Shown here one piece after another: positions 1 through 11,639 of a DNA stretch of 64,000 nt. Source of the stretch: Conus ventricosus (lineage: Eukaryota > Mollusca > Gastropoda > Neogastropoda > Conidae). Each line of letters starts with the position of its first letter. Position 1 is the stretch's first letter. The translations under genes were made by a program, and so were the position numbers. Location of the stretch: assembly GCA_018398815.1 (NCBI GenBank), contig CM031601.1, positions 12,044,358 to 12,108,357 of the forward strand, in the 5' to 3' direction. The notes below the pieces were generated by a model. It had not been told where the DNA came from. It saw only the letters and a list, made by a program, of their open reading frames with translations, and ran no database searches.

Positions 1-1870
1 AATATATTGCAAATACTTTCCACCGAGTTTGGCAAATCATTTATAAATATTGTAAATAATACGGGACCCAAAATACTCCCTTGTGGTATACCACTTAGAA
101 CTTCCGTAAAATCTGAATATGAGCTTCCTACTCTAACTCTTTGCTGTCTTTTAGTTAAAAAATCCCTTATCCATGTATGCACTCTACCTGTAATTCCATA
201 TGATGATAATTTCACTAATAGCCTCTCATGGGGAACAGAATCAAAGGCCTTGTTGCCATTATCTAAAAGTTTTGTTAAATCCTCCATGACAAGTAGAAGT
301 TGTGTTACACAAGATCAATGTTTACGGAAACCATGCTGGCACTCTGTATATAAATTATTCAAAGTCATATGATCTACGATCACATCCCGTATAATTGATT
401 CCATAATCTTACAAACAATTGATGTAAGACTAACTGGCCTATAATTTTCGGATCTGTCCTAGTACCTTTTTTAAATAAAGCTGTCACATTTGCAGACTTC
501 CAGTTCATTGGTACCACACCTGATTCAATTGACTTATTAAACAAAATACTGAAAGGTAATACTAGTCTCATTATATGACTCCTTAAGAACTCTTGCAGGG
601 ATCATATCAGGTCCACAAGATTTATTTGGGTTTATATTTTTAAGTCTCTCTCTAACTGCACTGGGTGTAATACACATATCTGTTACGGTGACTCCACTGG
701 ACCTTGAACCACTTTCCAAGATCGGAACATTACTATTATCTTCTTTTGTGAAAACACAAAGAAAAGAAGTCATTAAAGTATTTACCTTATCTTCATCTGA
801 CACTGCTAAACCACCATTTTTTGTTTCAGTGGACTAATGCCAATATTTGTTTTGGTCTGTGATTGTACATTTTCCAAAACTTTTTAGGATGATCTTTACA
901 ATTAGATGCAACTTTTTTTTCGAATTCGATCCTTTCTTTTCTTTTTATTTTTTCACATTTATTCCTCATCCTTATATACTCATATATTCACTACCTTGTT
1001 TAGTGCACATAAATCTTTTATATGCATTTTGTTTTTTTGTAACTTTCCTCCAAGCTTCTATCCAACCATATTGGTTTTTTCAATATAGGGTGTTGAACAC
1101 TCTTTTTTTGGAATATATTTATCAATACACTTATGAATAGTGTTCTTGATCATTTTCCAACACTCATCCACATCCAAGAGGGTACTTTCACACCAATTTA
1201 TCATACCCAAATCTTTTCTTAAATTATCATAGTTACCCTTATTGAAATCATATCTATATTCGCCCTTTTTGGATTCTTTTTTTCCCTCTATGTACAGAAA
1301 AAATTATAAAACCTCGTGATCACTTTTTTGCAACTGGGGCACTATGTTCAGTATCTGAAATCATTCTTTCGTCTGTAACCAAAACTAAGTCTAATATTTC
1401 TCTTTCTGATTTAGTTTTTCCTTGTCAGAATTTTTTACCACTTGAGTAAGATATACATCCCTTAGACACTCTATAAAGTGTTCATCTCTCTCATTTGACC
1501 GGTGTACCTTTCCAATCAATATCGGGATAATTAAAATCACCCGTAATACACACAACATCATAACTCTATTGCTTCCATTTTCATAAGTTTAAAAAAGTTT
1601 TTCATCATTTTCTTGTGATGAAGCAGGATTTCTGTATGTGTTTCCAAATAAAACAGTCAAATTTTCTTTACTTTTAAATTGAATCCAGACACTTTCTTCA
1701 AATCCACATCATTTAGTTCCTTAACATTCGTAAGCACATAAATATCTCTTAACATATAAAAGGCACCTCTTTTAGAATTATTACTTATAAACAAATCATA
1801 ACCAGGAACTGTGTAACGATAAGATGCTTGTTTCAGATATGATTTGTTTTTAAAGTGCAAGACATGCAAA
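1..1870 (-). pseudogene. LINE (non-LTR retrotransposon) EN-RT remnant, cut by the window edge
   Basis: Read on the minus strand, this is a decayed endonuclease-reverse transcriptase ORF of a CR1/L2/Jockey-type LINE. From 1869 downward come the N-terminal endonuclease (PGYDLFISNNSKRGAF), the EN motif GDFNYPDIDW at about 1541-1512, and the EN SDH motif near 1320. The RT follows, with NPNKSCGPDMIPARVL near 620 and SGIPQGSILGP near position 80, just before the window ends. The reading frame breaks several times, so it is inactive. The 3' end lies outside the window. The family is certain at the level of 'EN-RT LINE'; the clade is an inference. Confidence 0.85.
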
Positions 1871-1885
1871 GTAATCAGTTATCTT

Positions 1886-1890
<5 letters not shown>

Positions 1891-1976
<86 letters not shown>
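1891..1976. repeat. (TC)n then (TA)n microsatellite
   Basis: A run of TC dinucleotides passes directly into a TA run. It lies just beyond the 5' end of the LINE remnant. Confidence 0.95.
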
Positions 1977-1981
<5 letters not shown>

Positions 1982-2146
1982 GCATCCGTTTTGTCTCGGG
2001 AGACGATGGATTTGCGCCCTTTACAGATGTTTCCTTTGGTCATACAGCGTCTGCTGTGGCTGTATAGACCCACATGGGAGTGGCAGTCTCTGCTGCATTT
2101 GATGACTTGAAGGCCGAGTCAGCTGCTGGCAGCAGCTGCTTGTACA

Positions 2147-2486
2147 TATTCAATTATAAACAAAGCTTGCTCTTATGTCTTAGATTGAAGAAATAGGGGG
2201 ATATAAGCATTCATATCTGCAGTGGTAGTTAATACTGCCTTTAAATAACAGTATGTGCTCAAGTGGGTGGATGGGGAAAAATAAAAAACTGCTTCTCAAA
2301 ATGAGGCAGTATTAACTACCACTGCAGATATGAATGCTTATATCCCCCTATTTCTTCAATCTAAGAACATAAGAGCAAGCTTTGTTTATAATTGAATATT
2401 TCTTGCAGTAATTGCAACACCAAGCTGCTCTGTAAGTTGCTGGAATGGTGATCAGTACTTATCCTTGGAATTTATTAGTTTATATA
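2147..2486. repeat. Fold-back (inverted) pair of satellite units
   Basis: The block 2147-2240 is the reverse complement of 2304-2399 with only a few differences, separated by about 63 bases. The spacer continues the reversed unit, so this is a head-to-head junction between two copies of the same repeat that forms the 3.27-5.79 kb array. The transcript could form a hairpin with a stem of about 94 bp. Confidence 0.85.
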
Positions 2487-2559
2487 TATATATACATATA
2501 TATGTATATATATATATATATATGATCAGTATATTTAAAATGCCTAAAACAATTTTTTA

Positions 2560-3172
2560 AGTGCTCAACCCCTTGGGGAGCAACATTAGTTAAAAATAAG
2601 TTAAGAGGAATCTTAAAACTATCTACAAATTTGTTTTCAAGCGTGTTGCGCTGTCATCAGGATGGTTTTTGGTTTCCCCACCGCCGATGTTATATAGCGT
2701 GTGGGCTCCCGTTTGCGGTTGTTTGCACGTGCGGGTTGGCTGCATGTGTTTTTTGGGGGGTTTCAGGTTTTTTTTTTGGGTGTGTTCACTAACAACGATT
2801 TCCATTTATGCCTGCAGTTGTTTACTATTTCTGGTTTTGGTGTTTAAAGTTGCTAAGTGTGGTTGCATAGTATTAAACCATTTTTCAGTTAAACATAGGT
2901 TGCACCTTTTTGAAACATTGCTGTATGGTGATGCTCTTTTTATGATTTTCCAGGATATATTGTAGCTTGTTTTTGCGTCTTTAAGTTTCCAGATATATTT
3001 GCTCAGTTCTGTTTGGTTTTTATATTTTTCTTTATTAAATGACTGTTTGTGGTTTGCATATCTGGTTTTGAAGTGGTTTTCAGTGATCCCTATGTATGTT
3101 TCTTTTTCATTTTCTGATGTCACAGTAGCCTGGTATACAATGTTATTGTGAAGACATTTATTGTTTAGTGAT
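2560..3172 (-). mobile_element. Penelope-like element fragment with GIY-YIG endonuclease
   Basis: The minus strand encodes a C-terminal piece with the GIY-YIG nuclease pattern of Penelope-like elements: NNIVYQATVTSENEKETYIG (about 3160-3090), then ENHFKTRYANHKQSF, TELSKYIWKLKD, and KRCNLCLTEKWFN. The RT domain is missing, so the copy is 5'-truncated. After the stop, a short frame ends in PDDSATRLK, over the candidate hammerhead motif. The tail at about 2588-2625 reappears inverted at 3172-3211, bounding the fragment. Flanking (TA)n runs lie at 2480-2523 and 3208-3262. GIY-YIG identity is strong; activity is excluded by truncation. Confidence 0.8.
2610..2675 (-). ncRNA. Candidate hammerhead-ribozyme motif in the Penelope-like tail
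   Basis: Read on the minus strand: CTGATGA (2660-2654), a short stem AGCG/CGCT with a CAACA loop, then TGAAAA (about 2639-2634), a tiny stem over CAAATTTG, then TA (2625-2624). The flanks AAAAACCATC and GATAGTTTT can pair as stem I with one mismatch. Penelope-like elements are known to carry minimal hammerheads, which supports the idea. The first base pair of stem II is lost (C opposite U) and there is an extra A after GAAA, so this copy may be degenerate or the match fortuitous. Confidence 0.4.
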
Positions 3173-3204
3173 AGATAGTTTTAAGATTCCTTTTTAACTT
3201 ATTT

Positions 3205-3207
<3 letters not shown>

Positions 3208-3262
<55 letters not shown>
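3208..3262. repeat. (TA)n microsatellite
   Basis: Pure TA run between the Penelope-like fragment and the satellite array. Confidence 0.95.
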
Positions 3263-3267
<5 letters not shown>

Positions 3268-3269
3268 TG

Positions 3270-5776
3270 GGATAGCATTCTTCTTAAAACTGAAAAGCCA
3301 GAGGAGTCAAACTACCACTGTCCACGGTCACTGAGGAGAAACAATCAGGTTTCGAAATACTGGTATCTGACCCGGAGTTATAAGCTTATGAAGGCTCATT
3401 TGAGAAGCATTTATTTCCCATTCACCCACTCAAGCACATACTGTTTGTTAGGCAGAATTATCTACCACTGCAGATATGAATGCTTATCTTTCCCCATTTC
3501 TTCAGTCTAAGAGTAAGAGCAAGCTTTTACCGATAGATACCGATCTTTCGAAACCTGATAGCATTCTTCTTAAAACGAAAAGGCAGAGGAGTCAAATTAC
3601 CACTTTCCACGGTCACTGAGGAGAAACAATCAGGTTTCGAAGTATCGGTATCTGACCAGGAGTTTTTATGTTAGTGAGTTTCCTCCCTATTGGAGATTGT
3701 CTCTCCCTTGGAGACTATAAGCCTGCTGAAGGCTCATTTTGAGAAGCATTTATTGTATTTTTTCCCCATTCACCCACTCAAGCACATACTGTTAGTTAGG
3801 CACAATTATATACCACTGCAGATATGAATGCTTATCTCCCCCTATTTCCTCAATCTAAGACATAAGAGCAAGCTTTGTTATATAATTGAATATTTTCTTG
3901 CAGTTATTGCAACACAAGCTGCTCTGTAAGTTGCTGGAATGGTGCTCGGTACTTATCCTTGGAATTTATTAGTTTATTGTTATTTAGTCCCTTGCGGATT
4001 CATTCCAAAGAATTGGCCCTCAGCACTTGTGTCTAAGAGGTTATCTTTTTTTATTTTCTATTTTTCACAAGAAAATGTAGCTTGTTTTGTTCCTTCATGA
4101 TTTCCTTTTGCTTCTTAGGTGGCACCTTTAGTTGGTTTTTTTAAAATCAACAAACATACTACGGTATTGCACACCAGCCTTTTCTTGGATAGCATTCTTC
4201 TTAAAACCGAAAAGGCCAAGGAGTCAAATTACCACTTCTGCGGTCACTGAGAAGAAACAATCAGGTTTTGAAATAGCGGTATCTGACCAGGAGTTATATA
4301 TTAGTGAGTTTCCTCCCTATTGGAGATTGTCTCTCCCTTGGAGACTATAAGCCTGCTGAAGGCTCATTTTGAGAAGCATTTATTGTATTTTTTCCCCATT
4401 CACCCACAAGCACATACTGTTAGTTAGGCACAATTATATACCACTGCAGATTGAATGCTTATCTCCCCTATTTCCTCAATCTAAGACATAAGAGCAAGCT
4501 TTGTTTATAATTGAATATTTCTTGCAGTTATTGCAACACCAAGCTGCTCTGTAAGTTGCTGGAATGGTGCTCGGTACTTATCCTTGGAATTTATTAGTTT
4601 ATTGTTATTTAGTCCCTTGCGGATTCATTCCAAGAATTGGTCCTCAGCACTTGTGTCTAAGAGGTTATCTTTTTTATATTTTCTATTTTTCACAAGAAAA
4701 TGTAGCTTGTTTTGTTCCTTCATGATTTCCTTTTGCTTCTTAGGTGGCACCTTTTAGTTGGTTTTTTGAAAACTCAACAAACATACTACGGTATTGCACA
4801 CCAGCCTTTTCTTGGATAGCATTCTTCTTAAAACCGAAAAGGCGAGGAGTCAAATTACCACTTTCTGCGATCACTGAGAAGAAACAATCAGTTTTGAAAT
4901 GGCGGTATCTGACCAGGAGTTATATATTAGTGAGTTTCCTCCCTATTGGAGATTGTCTCTCCCTTGGAGACTAGGCCTATAAGCCTGCTGAAGGCTCATT
5001 TTGAGAAGCATTTATTGTATTTTTTCCCCATTCACCCACTCAAGCACATACTGTTAGTTAGGCACAATTATATACCACTGCAGATATGAATGCTTATCTC
5101 CCCCTATTTCCTCAATCTAAGACATAAGAGCAAGCTTTGTTTATAATTGAATATTTTTTGCAGTTATTGCAACACCAAGCTGCTCTGTAAGTTGCTGGAA
5201 TGGTGCTCGGTACTTATCCTTGGAATTTATTAGTTTATTGTTATTTAGTCCCTTGCGGATTCATTCCAAGAATTGGCCCTCAGCACTTGTGTCTAAGAGG
5301 TTATCTTTTTTATATTTTCTATTTTTCACAAGAAAATGTAGCTTGTTTTGTTCCTTCACGATTTCCTTTTGCTTCTTAGGTGGCACCTTTAGTTGGTTTT
5401 TTGAAAACTCAACAAACATTCTACGGTATTGCACACCAGCCTTTTCTTGGATAGCATTCTTCTTAAAACCGAAAAGGCCGGGGAGTCAAATTACCACTTT
5501 CTGTGGTCACTGAGAAGAAACAATCAGGTTTTGAAATAGCGGTATCTGACCAGGAGTTATATATTAGTGAGTTTCCTCCCTATTGGAGATTGTCTCTCCC
5601 TTGGAGACTATAAGCCTGCTGAAGGCTCATTTGAGAAGCATTTATTGTATTTTTTCCCCATTCACCCACTCAAGCACATACTGTTTAGTTAGGCACAATT
5701 ATATACCACTGCAGATTATGAATGCTTATCTCCCCCTATTTCCTCAATCTAAGACATAAGAGCAAGCTTCGTTTAT

Positions 5777-5785
<9 letters not shown>
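3270..5785 (+). repeat. Satellite array, unit about 630 bp
   Basis: The marker GATAGCATTCTTCTTAAAA recurs near 3271, 3557, 4188, 4815 and 5449. The last three intervals are about 627-634 bp; the first is a deleted 286-bp version. Each unit carries the ACCACTGCAGATATGAATGC block also seen in the fold-back at 2147-2486. Copies differ by scattered small changes. No coding capacity is recognisable; the ORFs of about 70 codons repeated in each unit are not conserved protein-like sequences. Confidence 0.9.

Positions 5786-5838
<53 letters not shown>
5783..5838. repeat. (TA)n microsatellite
   Basis: TA run marking the left insertion site of the TIR element. Confidence 0.95.
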
Positions 5839-5841
<3 letters not shown>

Positions 5842-5852
5842 TACATACATAT

Positions 5853-5972
5853 GTTACAGTCAAATCGGGAAATCAGGCATTCTCCGAGAATGCCTGAAAG
5901 TTTAGGCATTCTCGGTAATCCCTGGTTTGATCAGGCAATACCGGTAATGACTGAAAATTTTCAGGCATTATC
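5853..5972 (+). repeat. Left terminal inverted repeat of the TIR element
   Basis: Pairs with 18416-18535. It contains nested palindromes such as AGGCATTCTCCGAGAATGCC. Related motifs continue inward to about 6025. Confidence 0.85.
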
Positions 5973-6388
5973 GATGATTGACTGAAATAGGCTGTCAGGC
6001 ATTATCGGAGAATGCCTACCGCTCACAATCTGTGTTTCTGGTGAGAGTCTCTGTGTTTCTGGTGAGAGTCTGAAAGCATTTCAGCACATAGCCTACTATA
6101 AAACTTTGAATGGCTGGGGTCGTAATTGGTTTCATGCCTCTTTTCCATCAGGAAGGTAGTGCTGTCCAGCCATCAACTGCTTGTACTGACCATCGTCCAT
6201 TGACTGAAAGTCAATCAGGTCAACTTGACACCTGGAAGAAAAATCACTTGAAAGGATTGGGTTTCACAACAACTCCTTTTGTTTTTTGTCGCTTTGTCTT
6301 TTCTGGCACACCTTGCAGAAAGACTTGAAAAGTTCAACGCTTTCTCTGTGCACATTTGCAAATTTCTGTTCAAGTTCCTTTAGAACCC

Positions 6389-6450
6389 ACAGCCCTGATG
6401 TGGCCCTTTGCGGTCGGCTGGGCTATAAGCAACATTATCTTATCTTATCT
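6389..6450 (+). mobile_element. 62-bp retroposon, copy 1
   Basis: Starts ACAGCCCTGATGTGGCCC and ends in ATTATCTTATCTTATCT. It is flanked on both sides by the 12-bp duplication CCTTTAGAACCC (6377-6388 and 6451-6462). The same 62 bases, with one substitution, occur at 32826-32887 with a different 12-bp duplication. It looks like a LINE 3' tail with a (TTATC)n end. Confidence 0.85.
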
Positions 6451-6655
6451 CCTTTAGAACCCTATCCCTTCCACGTGTCCTGTGGCAAGATGAGCTGTTC
6501 TGATCACGTCGAATGTGTCTTCAATTGTCACATAGGAGATCGGGGTTTCAGCAGGTGACTTTCGTTTCTTTATCAGCTTGTCCATGTGCCCACATCGAAG
6601 GATTTCATACCTGATTCAAAATCAAGAGATCATTATTTTATTATCTGTATCTGCG

Positions 6656-6673
6656 CGTGTGTGCGTGTGTGTG

Positions 6674-6715
<42 letters not shown>
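6656..6715. repeat. (TG)n microsatellite
   Basis: TG/TGCG run inside the left half of the TIR element. Confidence 0.95.
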
Positions 6716-6717
<2 letters not shown>

Positions 6718-6814
6718 GAGAGAAGTGATAAAATTCTTGATGCAAGGAAAAGCGAGAACAAGGAGAACAAAAATGAAAATGGGAAACAAAAGTAGGCCTA
6801 TGGGACATGTGCGC

Positions 6815-6982
6815 AGAGAGAGACAGAGAGAGAGAAAGAGAGTCAGTTAGTCAGTCGCAGAGAGAGAGATACATACATCGAGACAGACAAACAGTGACAG
6901 AGAGAAGTGACAGAGAGAGACAGAGACAGACAGAAAGACAGATTTGAGAGAGAGGGAGGAACGAGAGAGAGAGAGAGAGAGG
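6815..6982. repeat. (GA)n-rich low-complexity tract
   Basis: AGAGAGA/GACAGACAGA sequence just left of the LTR element. Confidence 0.9.
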
Positions 6983-7004
6983 AGTCTACTTACTTCGAAA
7001 ACAG

Positions 7005-10000
7005 TGTCACGTGGGTGATGTCACGTGGTAATTGTTCAAGGGAAACGCTATGCTCAATCCCAACTCAATCGCGCTAACCACACAAACATCAAACTCAAAC
7101 ACGGAAATCGAGTACAAAAAAAAACTGAAACTTTACTGTCACAAAAAAAACAGATGTTCACAACATGTTTACATACATATATAAGGATGGGTATACATTT
7201 ATAACTTCAAAAGGGATGTAAATAAATGGAAGGGACACACACACCACGCGTACACACACCCACACACGCACTCACACACACACACACACATACCCACACA
7301 CACGCAAAATAATCGAATCCCTCTCCACTAACATTCACGCCCCGGCCGGATTCTGGGTGGGGCCAGAAGGTAAGGTAAAGCCGGAATGCAATCAAAGGGT
7401 CAAGGGAGCTTAAAAAAAACAGGAATGCTTGCCAAAAACTGATCCTCGAAAATTAAAATAGGGATGATCAGGATTGCCAAGATACAAATCAAGGACAACA
7501 ACCTGTGGATGAGACAGGATTACGGTTCGGAAGGAGACATTTTAGCACTAGATCATTAAATAAGCGAGGCCAAAACAGAGGGGAGCGTCTTGGGCAATAC
7601 CCTTAGAATGGGGTAGTATACTGGGGAAGTTCAACTGCTAAGGGCTGTAACAAACATCCAACATTAATTTCACTCTTTTTTTTAAACGCTAACAGACAAA
7701 GGGACAGTTCATCACAGAAAGATTGATAAACAATGCATGGTTACACTTGACGACATAGATAAACTGGACCTGCACAAAAAAAACAAACACCATACAGCGG
7801 CGACAAACCCTGGAAAGCATGTATATGTGGAAATGCCCAACACAACATTCATGTCAGGCAAACATAGCTATAATAGAATATTACAGCGCTCTGCTGACAA
7901 AACTGATTTAAAGCCTGTCCTTTATCTCTGCAATAAAACGTGGATGCCAGACTTACGGACCGATCCCCCCAAAGCCTCAACCGTGTGACAGTCCTGTGCG
8001 GGTCCAGCGAGGAAGAGGGCGCGTTGTCCGTCGGATGCACACCACGACAGGATCGCGTCCTTTCTCCTTCCAAGGAGATACAGTTACACACAAAGAGACC
8101 ACGAAGGTCCGAAGATGAAGGAGAAATACACTCCAGTCAGGCACACAGGTGTGGCGGCCGTCCAACACCTGTACACAACAGGTAGGGCAGTGACACCAGC
8201 GACCCACGAAGCTGTAGTGGTAGAGAGTGGGGTCGCCGGCGCAACACAAATGCAGGGTCAGGCTGAAAGTCCTCTCTCCCAAAGATGGTGCACGGCAGCA
8301 GGTGCGTCCTCGTTCCGACCCCGGGGCGAGGAGTCCTTGCGGGTTCCCGGGAGAGGGGGCGAGGAGGGGGAAGGGCTGAAGACTGGGAGAGGAAAGGGGA
8401 GGGACGATGTGGGCGAAGCAGAAGATGGAGGTAGTTGGGTCAAGCCGTGGTCGCAGCAGCAGCTGCGTACCGGTGGCTGCAACAGCAGAAACCGGAAGGG
8501 CGCGCGAGACCCGCTACAGATGCAAGGTCAGCGGCAGCAGCAGCGGCACACAGGTAGGTCAGCCACTGGTGAGGGAAGGAGGAAAAAAACCACCAAGGAG
8601 AGAAGTAGAAGAACAAGAACAAGATCCTTTAAGAAGAAGTGTAGAAGCAGAAGTCCTGGAAAACACACAAAAGATGGTTTCCCATATAAAATGGTTGCAA
8701 AGCAAAAAACCCGTAAGCAGACATCCATTACCGAGAGCAACAAGGACAGGCACTGGCAGAGCGCTGGCTAATTACAGTTCTCAAATAGAATTAAATACAT
8801 TTCCCCCGGTTCAGACATTTTGTCTACATAATATTTCCAATACACGTTCACTACCGTTTATGTCAAACACCCCGGGGTGGGCTCTCTTGAATTAAAAAAA
8901 AAACGAATCATCTCCTCGGGACAAACTCTTTGCTGTTAACAAAGGCCGGAAGCATTAACAGCGCCACATAAACTTATGGGCGCTCTAAATATTTACAAAA
9001 ATGACAACAAAAATGGTAAGAAAAAACCCAAGTCCTGAACACACGCATTTACAAGTGACGACCACTAACACACAAAACACGTGTGGAGAAAACACATGAC
9101 CGGAATGCGGTACAGGCACGCGACAACACACAGAACACAGCAACACTACATATTTGGAGGGGAAAATGGATAACACGCCCTACTGCTGTAAAATGAAAAA
9201 TAAAATGGCCTAGAAGTAAACGAATAATTATAAAGTTGGTATACACGAAAAGGTAATATGATAAACGAAAATAATACTCAAACACAACAAAATAAATATT
9301 GAAAGAATTAAAGTAATAGCTGGGAGGAAAACCAATTCTTTAAAATAGATTTGGAAATAAATAAATAATAAAAGAAAAAAAATATGAACTAACTACGCAA
9401 TGTACTCACCAACTAGACTTGTGAAAGGGACTCCTTGAGGAGCCGGAATAGTAAGCCTGCACGGCTCGTATCCCCGGTCAGGGCCTAAAAGTTTAGAAAA
9501 AAAAAACAGGCTCTGCCTCCAAGTGAATCAGGGATTCACGACTGTCGATATGGTCACAGGAATATAACAAAAAGCTGGACAAGACGACAGCACTCCTATG
9601 GAGTACAATAGTTTGGTTCAACCCAAAGGTAAAAACCTGATGCCAAGAGCCCGGAGATATGGATCTCCCAAAAAAAAATGCAACGCAGTTTCCTCAAAGG
9701 CGAAACGGTGGTGGCTCCCGAGGGATATGGATCCCTCACAAAAATACAGTTACAAGGAAAACCTGCATGCATAAGGCTTGCACGACACGTTATCTTTCCT
9801 CCCACTCTCCCAACCCAATCTCGACTGCCTCGGTCGGTTTCAAAAAAAAACCTGATCGGCAGGTGAGAGGAGGCTCACTCAGCCTACGTTTAACCCCACG
9901 TGCAACCGAGTCCACACGGAAAACACATGACAATGCAGGATGGAAGGTGGGCTGCAGAGAGTTTAAAAGCTAAAATAAAAGTTTTTTTTTTTTTAAGACA

Positions 10001-10112
10001 CAAGACACTCTGCTTAAGGTTACATTTTAACCAAACTAACCCCTACACAAATTCTTCCCTCTGGACAAAACGGACCTTGAACATGACAGTTGGAAACATG
10101 CAGTGCGTGACA
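7005..10112 (-). repeat. 3' LTR of LTR element 1
   Basis: 3108 bp, nearly identical to 14475-17575. In element orientation this copy is downstream. It contains a (CA)n tract at about 7230-7310 and no recognisable gene; the ORFs at about 8115-8895 are low-complexity Arg/Ser/Gln reading frames found in both LTRs. Confidence 0.93.
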
Positions 10113-10126
10113 CACCCCCCACCCTA
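10113..10126 (-). other. Polypurine tract of LTR element 1
   Basis: On the minus strand AGGGTGGGGGGTG lies directly against the 3' LTR, the expected place for plus-strand priming. Confidence 0.75.
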
Positions 10127-10299
10127 AAAGCTCGGTACTAATGAGGTACCAGCTACCCAACCTGTCCCATGTTCAAAGGTACATTGCAAAGTAGAAAACG
10201 AGAAGAAAAAAAAAACATCACAAATCACGGTCCATAATACACACAGCTCAGCGAATCTCCCGGTCAGCACCGAAGAACAGGAAACAGCCTATGTCTCCA

Positions 10300-10335
10300 T
10301 CCTACTAAGAAAATCCGCCTCTACATTGTCCTTGC
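10300..10335 (-). pseudogene. RNase H tail left by an internal deletion
   Basis: The minus strand reads DNVEADFLSRM, the typical C-terminal end of gypsy RNase H. It follows directly on the integrase C-terminal segment QLAWQG. The join shows that RT and the body of RNase H were deleted from a gag-PR-IN-RT-RH element. Element 2 has the counterpart [12 protein letters not shown] intact near 39230. Confidence 0.7.
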
Positions 10336-11470
10336 CAGGCTAACTGGAGCTTGTTATGCATGGACGGAGGAGAAGGAGCACCTCATCTCTGGTTCGAACC
10401 ACCGTTCACGAGCCTTCTTATCAAAGATCCGTTTATCCCTCTCCTGAGCTCGCTTGAGATGAGATGAAGCCAGTTCGCAGGTCTCTGCAATCCTGTTCCT
10501 CAAGTCAAGCCATATGCGACTTCTGTCTGTTTTTCTCCTCGGTTTCTCTTGTGTCCACATGCTCTTCAATACGGACATTGGCCCCCTTACCGTTCGTCCG
10601 TACAACAATTTCAAAAGGAGAAAAACGCATGGTCTCCTGTGGCACTTCACGGTAAGCAAAGAGGACACCTGGATGTATCTATCCCACTCCTCGGTTGCTC
10701 TTGGCAGAGTCGCTTCAACATTTGTTTCAGTGTGGCATTAAAACGTTCGACCAGACCGTTTGCTTGCGCATGATAGGGGTCGTGGTCAACCGATGTATGT
10801 TGAGTAAGCGGGAAGACCTCGTGCATAACCTCCGACATAATTGTGTCCCTTGGTCGGAAAGTACTTGGTCTGGAATTCCAGTCGCGGTCCACATGCCCCA
10901 AAGTGCTTCGGCGACAGTTGGAGCATCTATGGACTTCAGAGAAACTGCTTCGGGGTATCTCGTGGCATAATCCACCATGACGAGGATGTACCGATGCCCT
11001 CGAACTGAAGCTGGGATGATGGGCCCCACTAAGTCCACTCCTACCTTAGAGAATGGTGTTCGTACTAGTGGCACCTTCCCTAGAGGAACTCTTGTGTTGT
11101 AGCCTTTGGGTGTTGTTCGTTGGCACACGTCACAAGAGCGGCAATACTGTCGCACATCTTTCTCCATGCCAGGCCAGTAGAATTCTTGCCTGATCCTCTC
11201 GAGTCTTCTTGACCCCTAAATGTCCAGCCATGGGGGAATCGTGTCCCAACTGTAGGACATTGTCGCGGAGAGTGCGAGGCACAACCAACTGTTCGAGCTT
11301 CTGGTTCTTCCCCTCAAAAGTTCGCTTGAGAACGCCTTTCCTCTTGGTGAACAGAGTCTGCCCAGCTCCCCGCCGAATCGGTGGGGCTTCCAAGTTCTTC
11401 GCACCTGATTGAGGGTAGGATCACGTTGCTGTAGATCCTTCACCTTGTCGGGGTCCACATCGCCACGCGC
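10336..11470 (-). pseudogene. Integrase of LTR element 1, frameshifted
   Basis: Retroviral-type integrase that would insert the element cDNA. On the minus strand: zinc-binding His pair in LGHDSPMAGHLG (about 11215), Cys pair in CRSCDVCQ (about 11130), and the DDE core with first Asp in VGVDLVGP (about 11030), second Asp in VLSDQGTQ (about 10850) and Glu in NGLVERFN (about 10760). The C-terminal region has LLYGRTVRGP and RERWFEPE. At least two frameshifts (near 10830 and 10650) break it. It lies directly after protease with no RT between, which reveals the gene order of the family. Confidence 0.88.
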
Positions 11471-11639
11471 TCATCTTGAGTGGCCTCAATAGCGGTTTGA
11501 GGGGCTCTTGCTTCTGTTGGGCACGAGTGGTTGCCATCCTTGCACAGGCTTGAAGAGGTAGGTCAGTGGAGATGTCCCGAATTGTCCCATCCTCGAACTT
11601 CACCACGTTACCTATCAGCAAGGGATATGCAGGCTTGTC

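Noticed and set aside
4132..4350. ORFs of about 72 codons repeated in each 630-bp satellite unit
   Set aside because: Frames differ between units through indels and show no selection for protein.
8115..8895. ORFs of 160-250 codons in both LTRs of element 1 (also near 15443-16204)
   Set aside because: Low-complexity, overlapping on both strands, differing between sister LTRs through indels; no domain.
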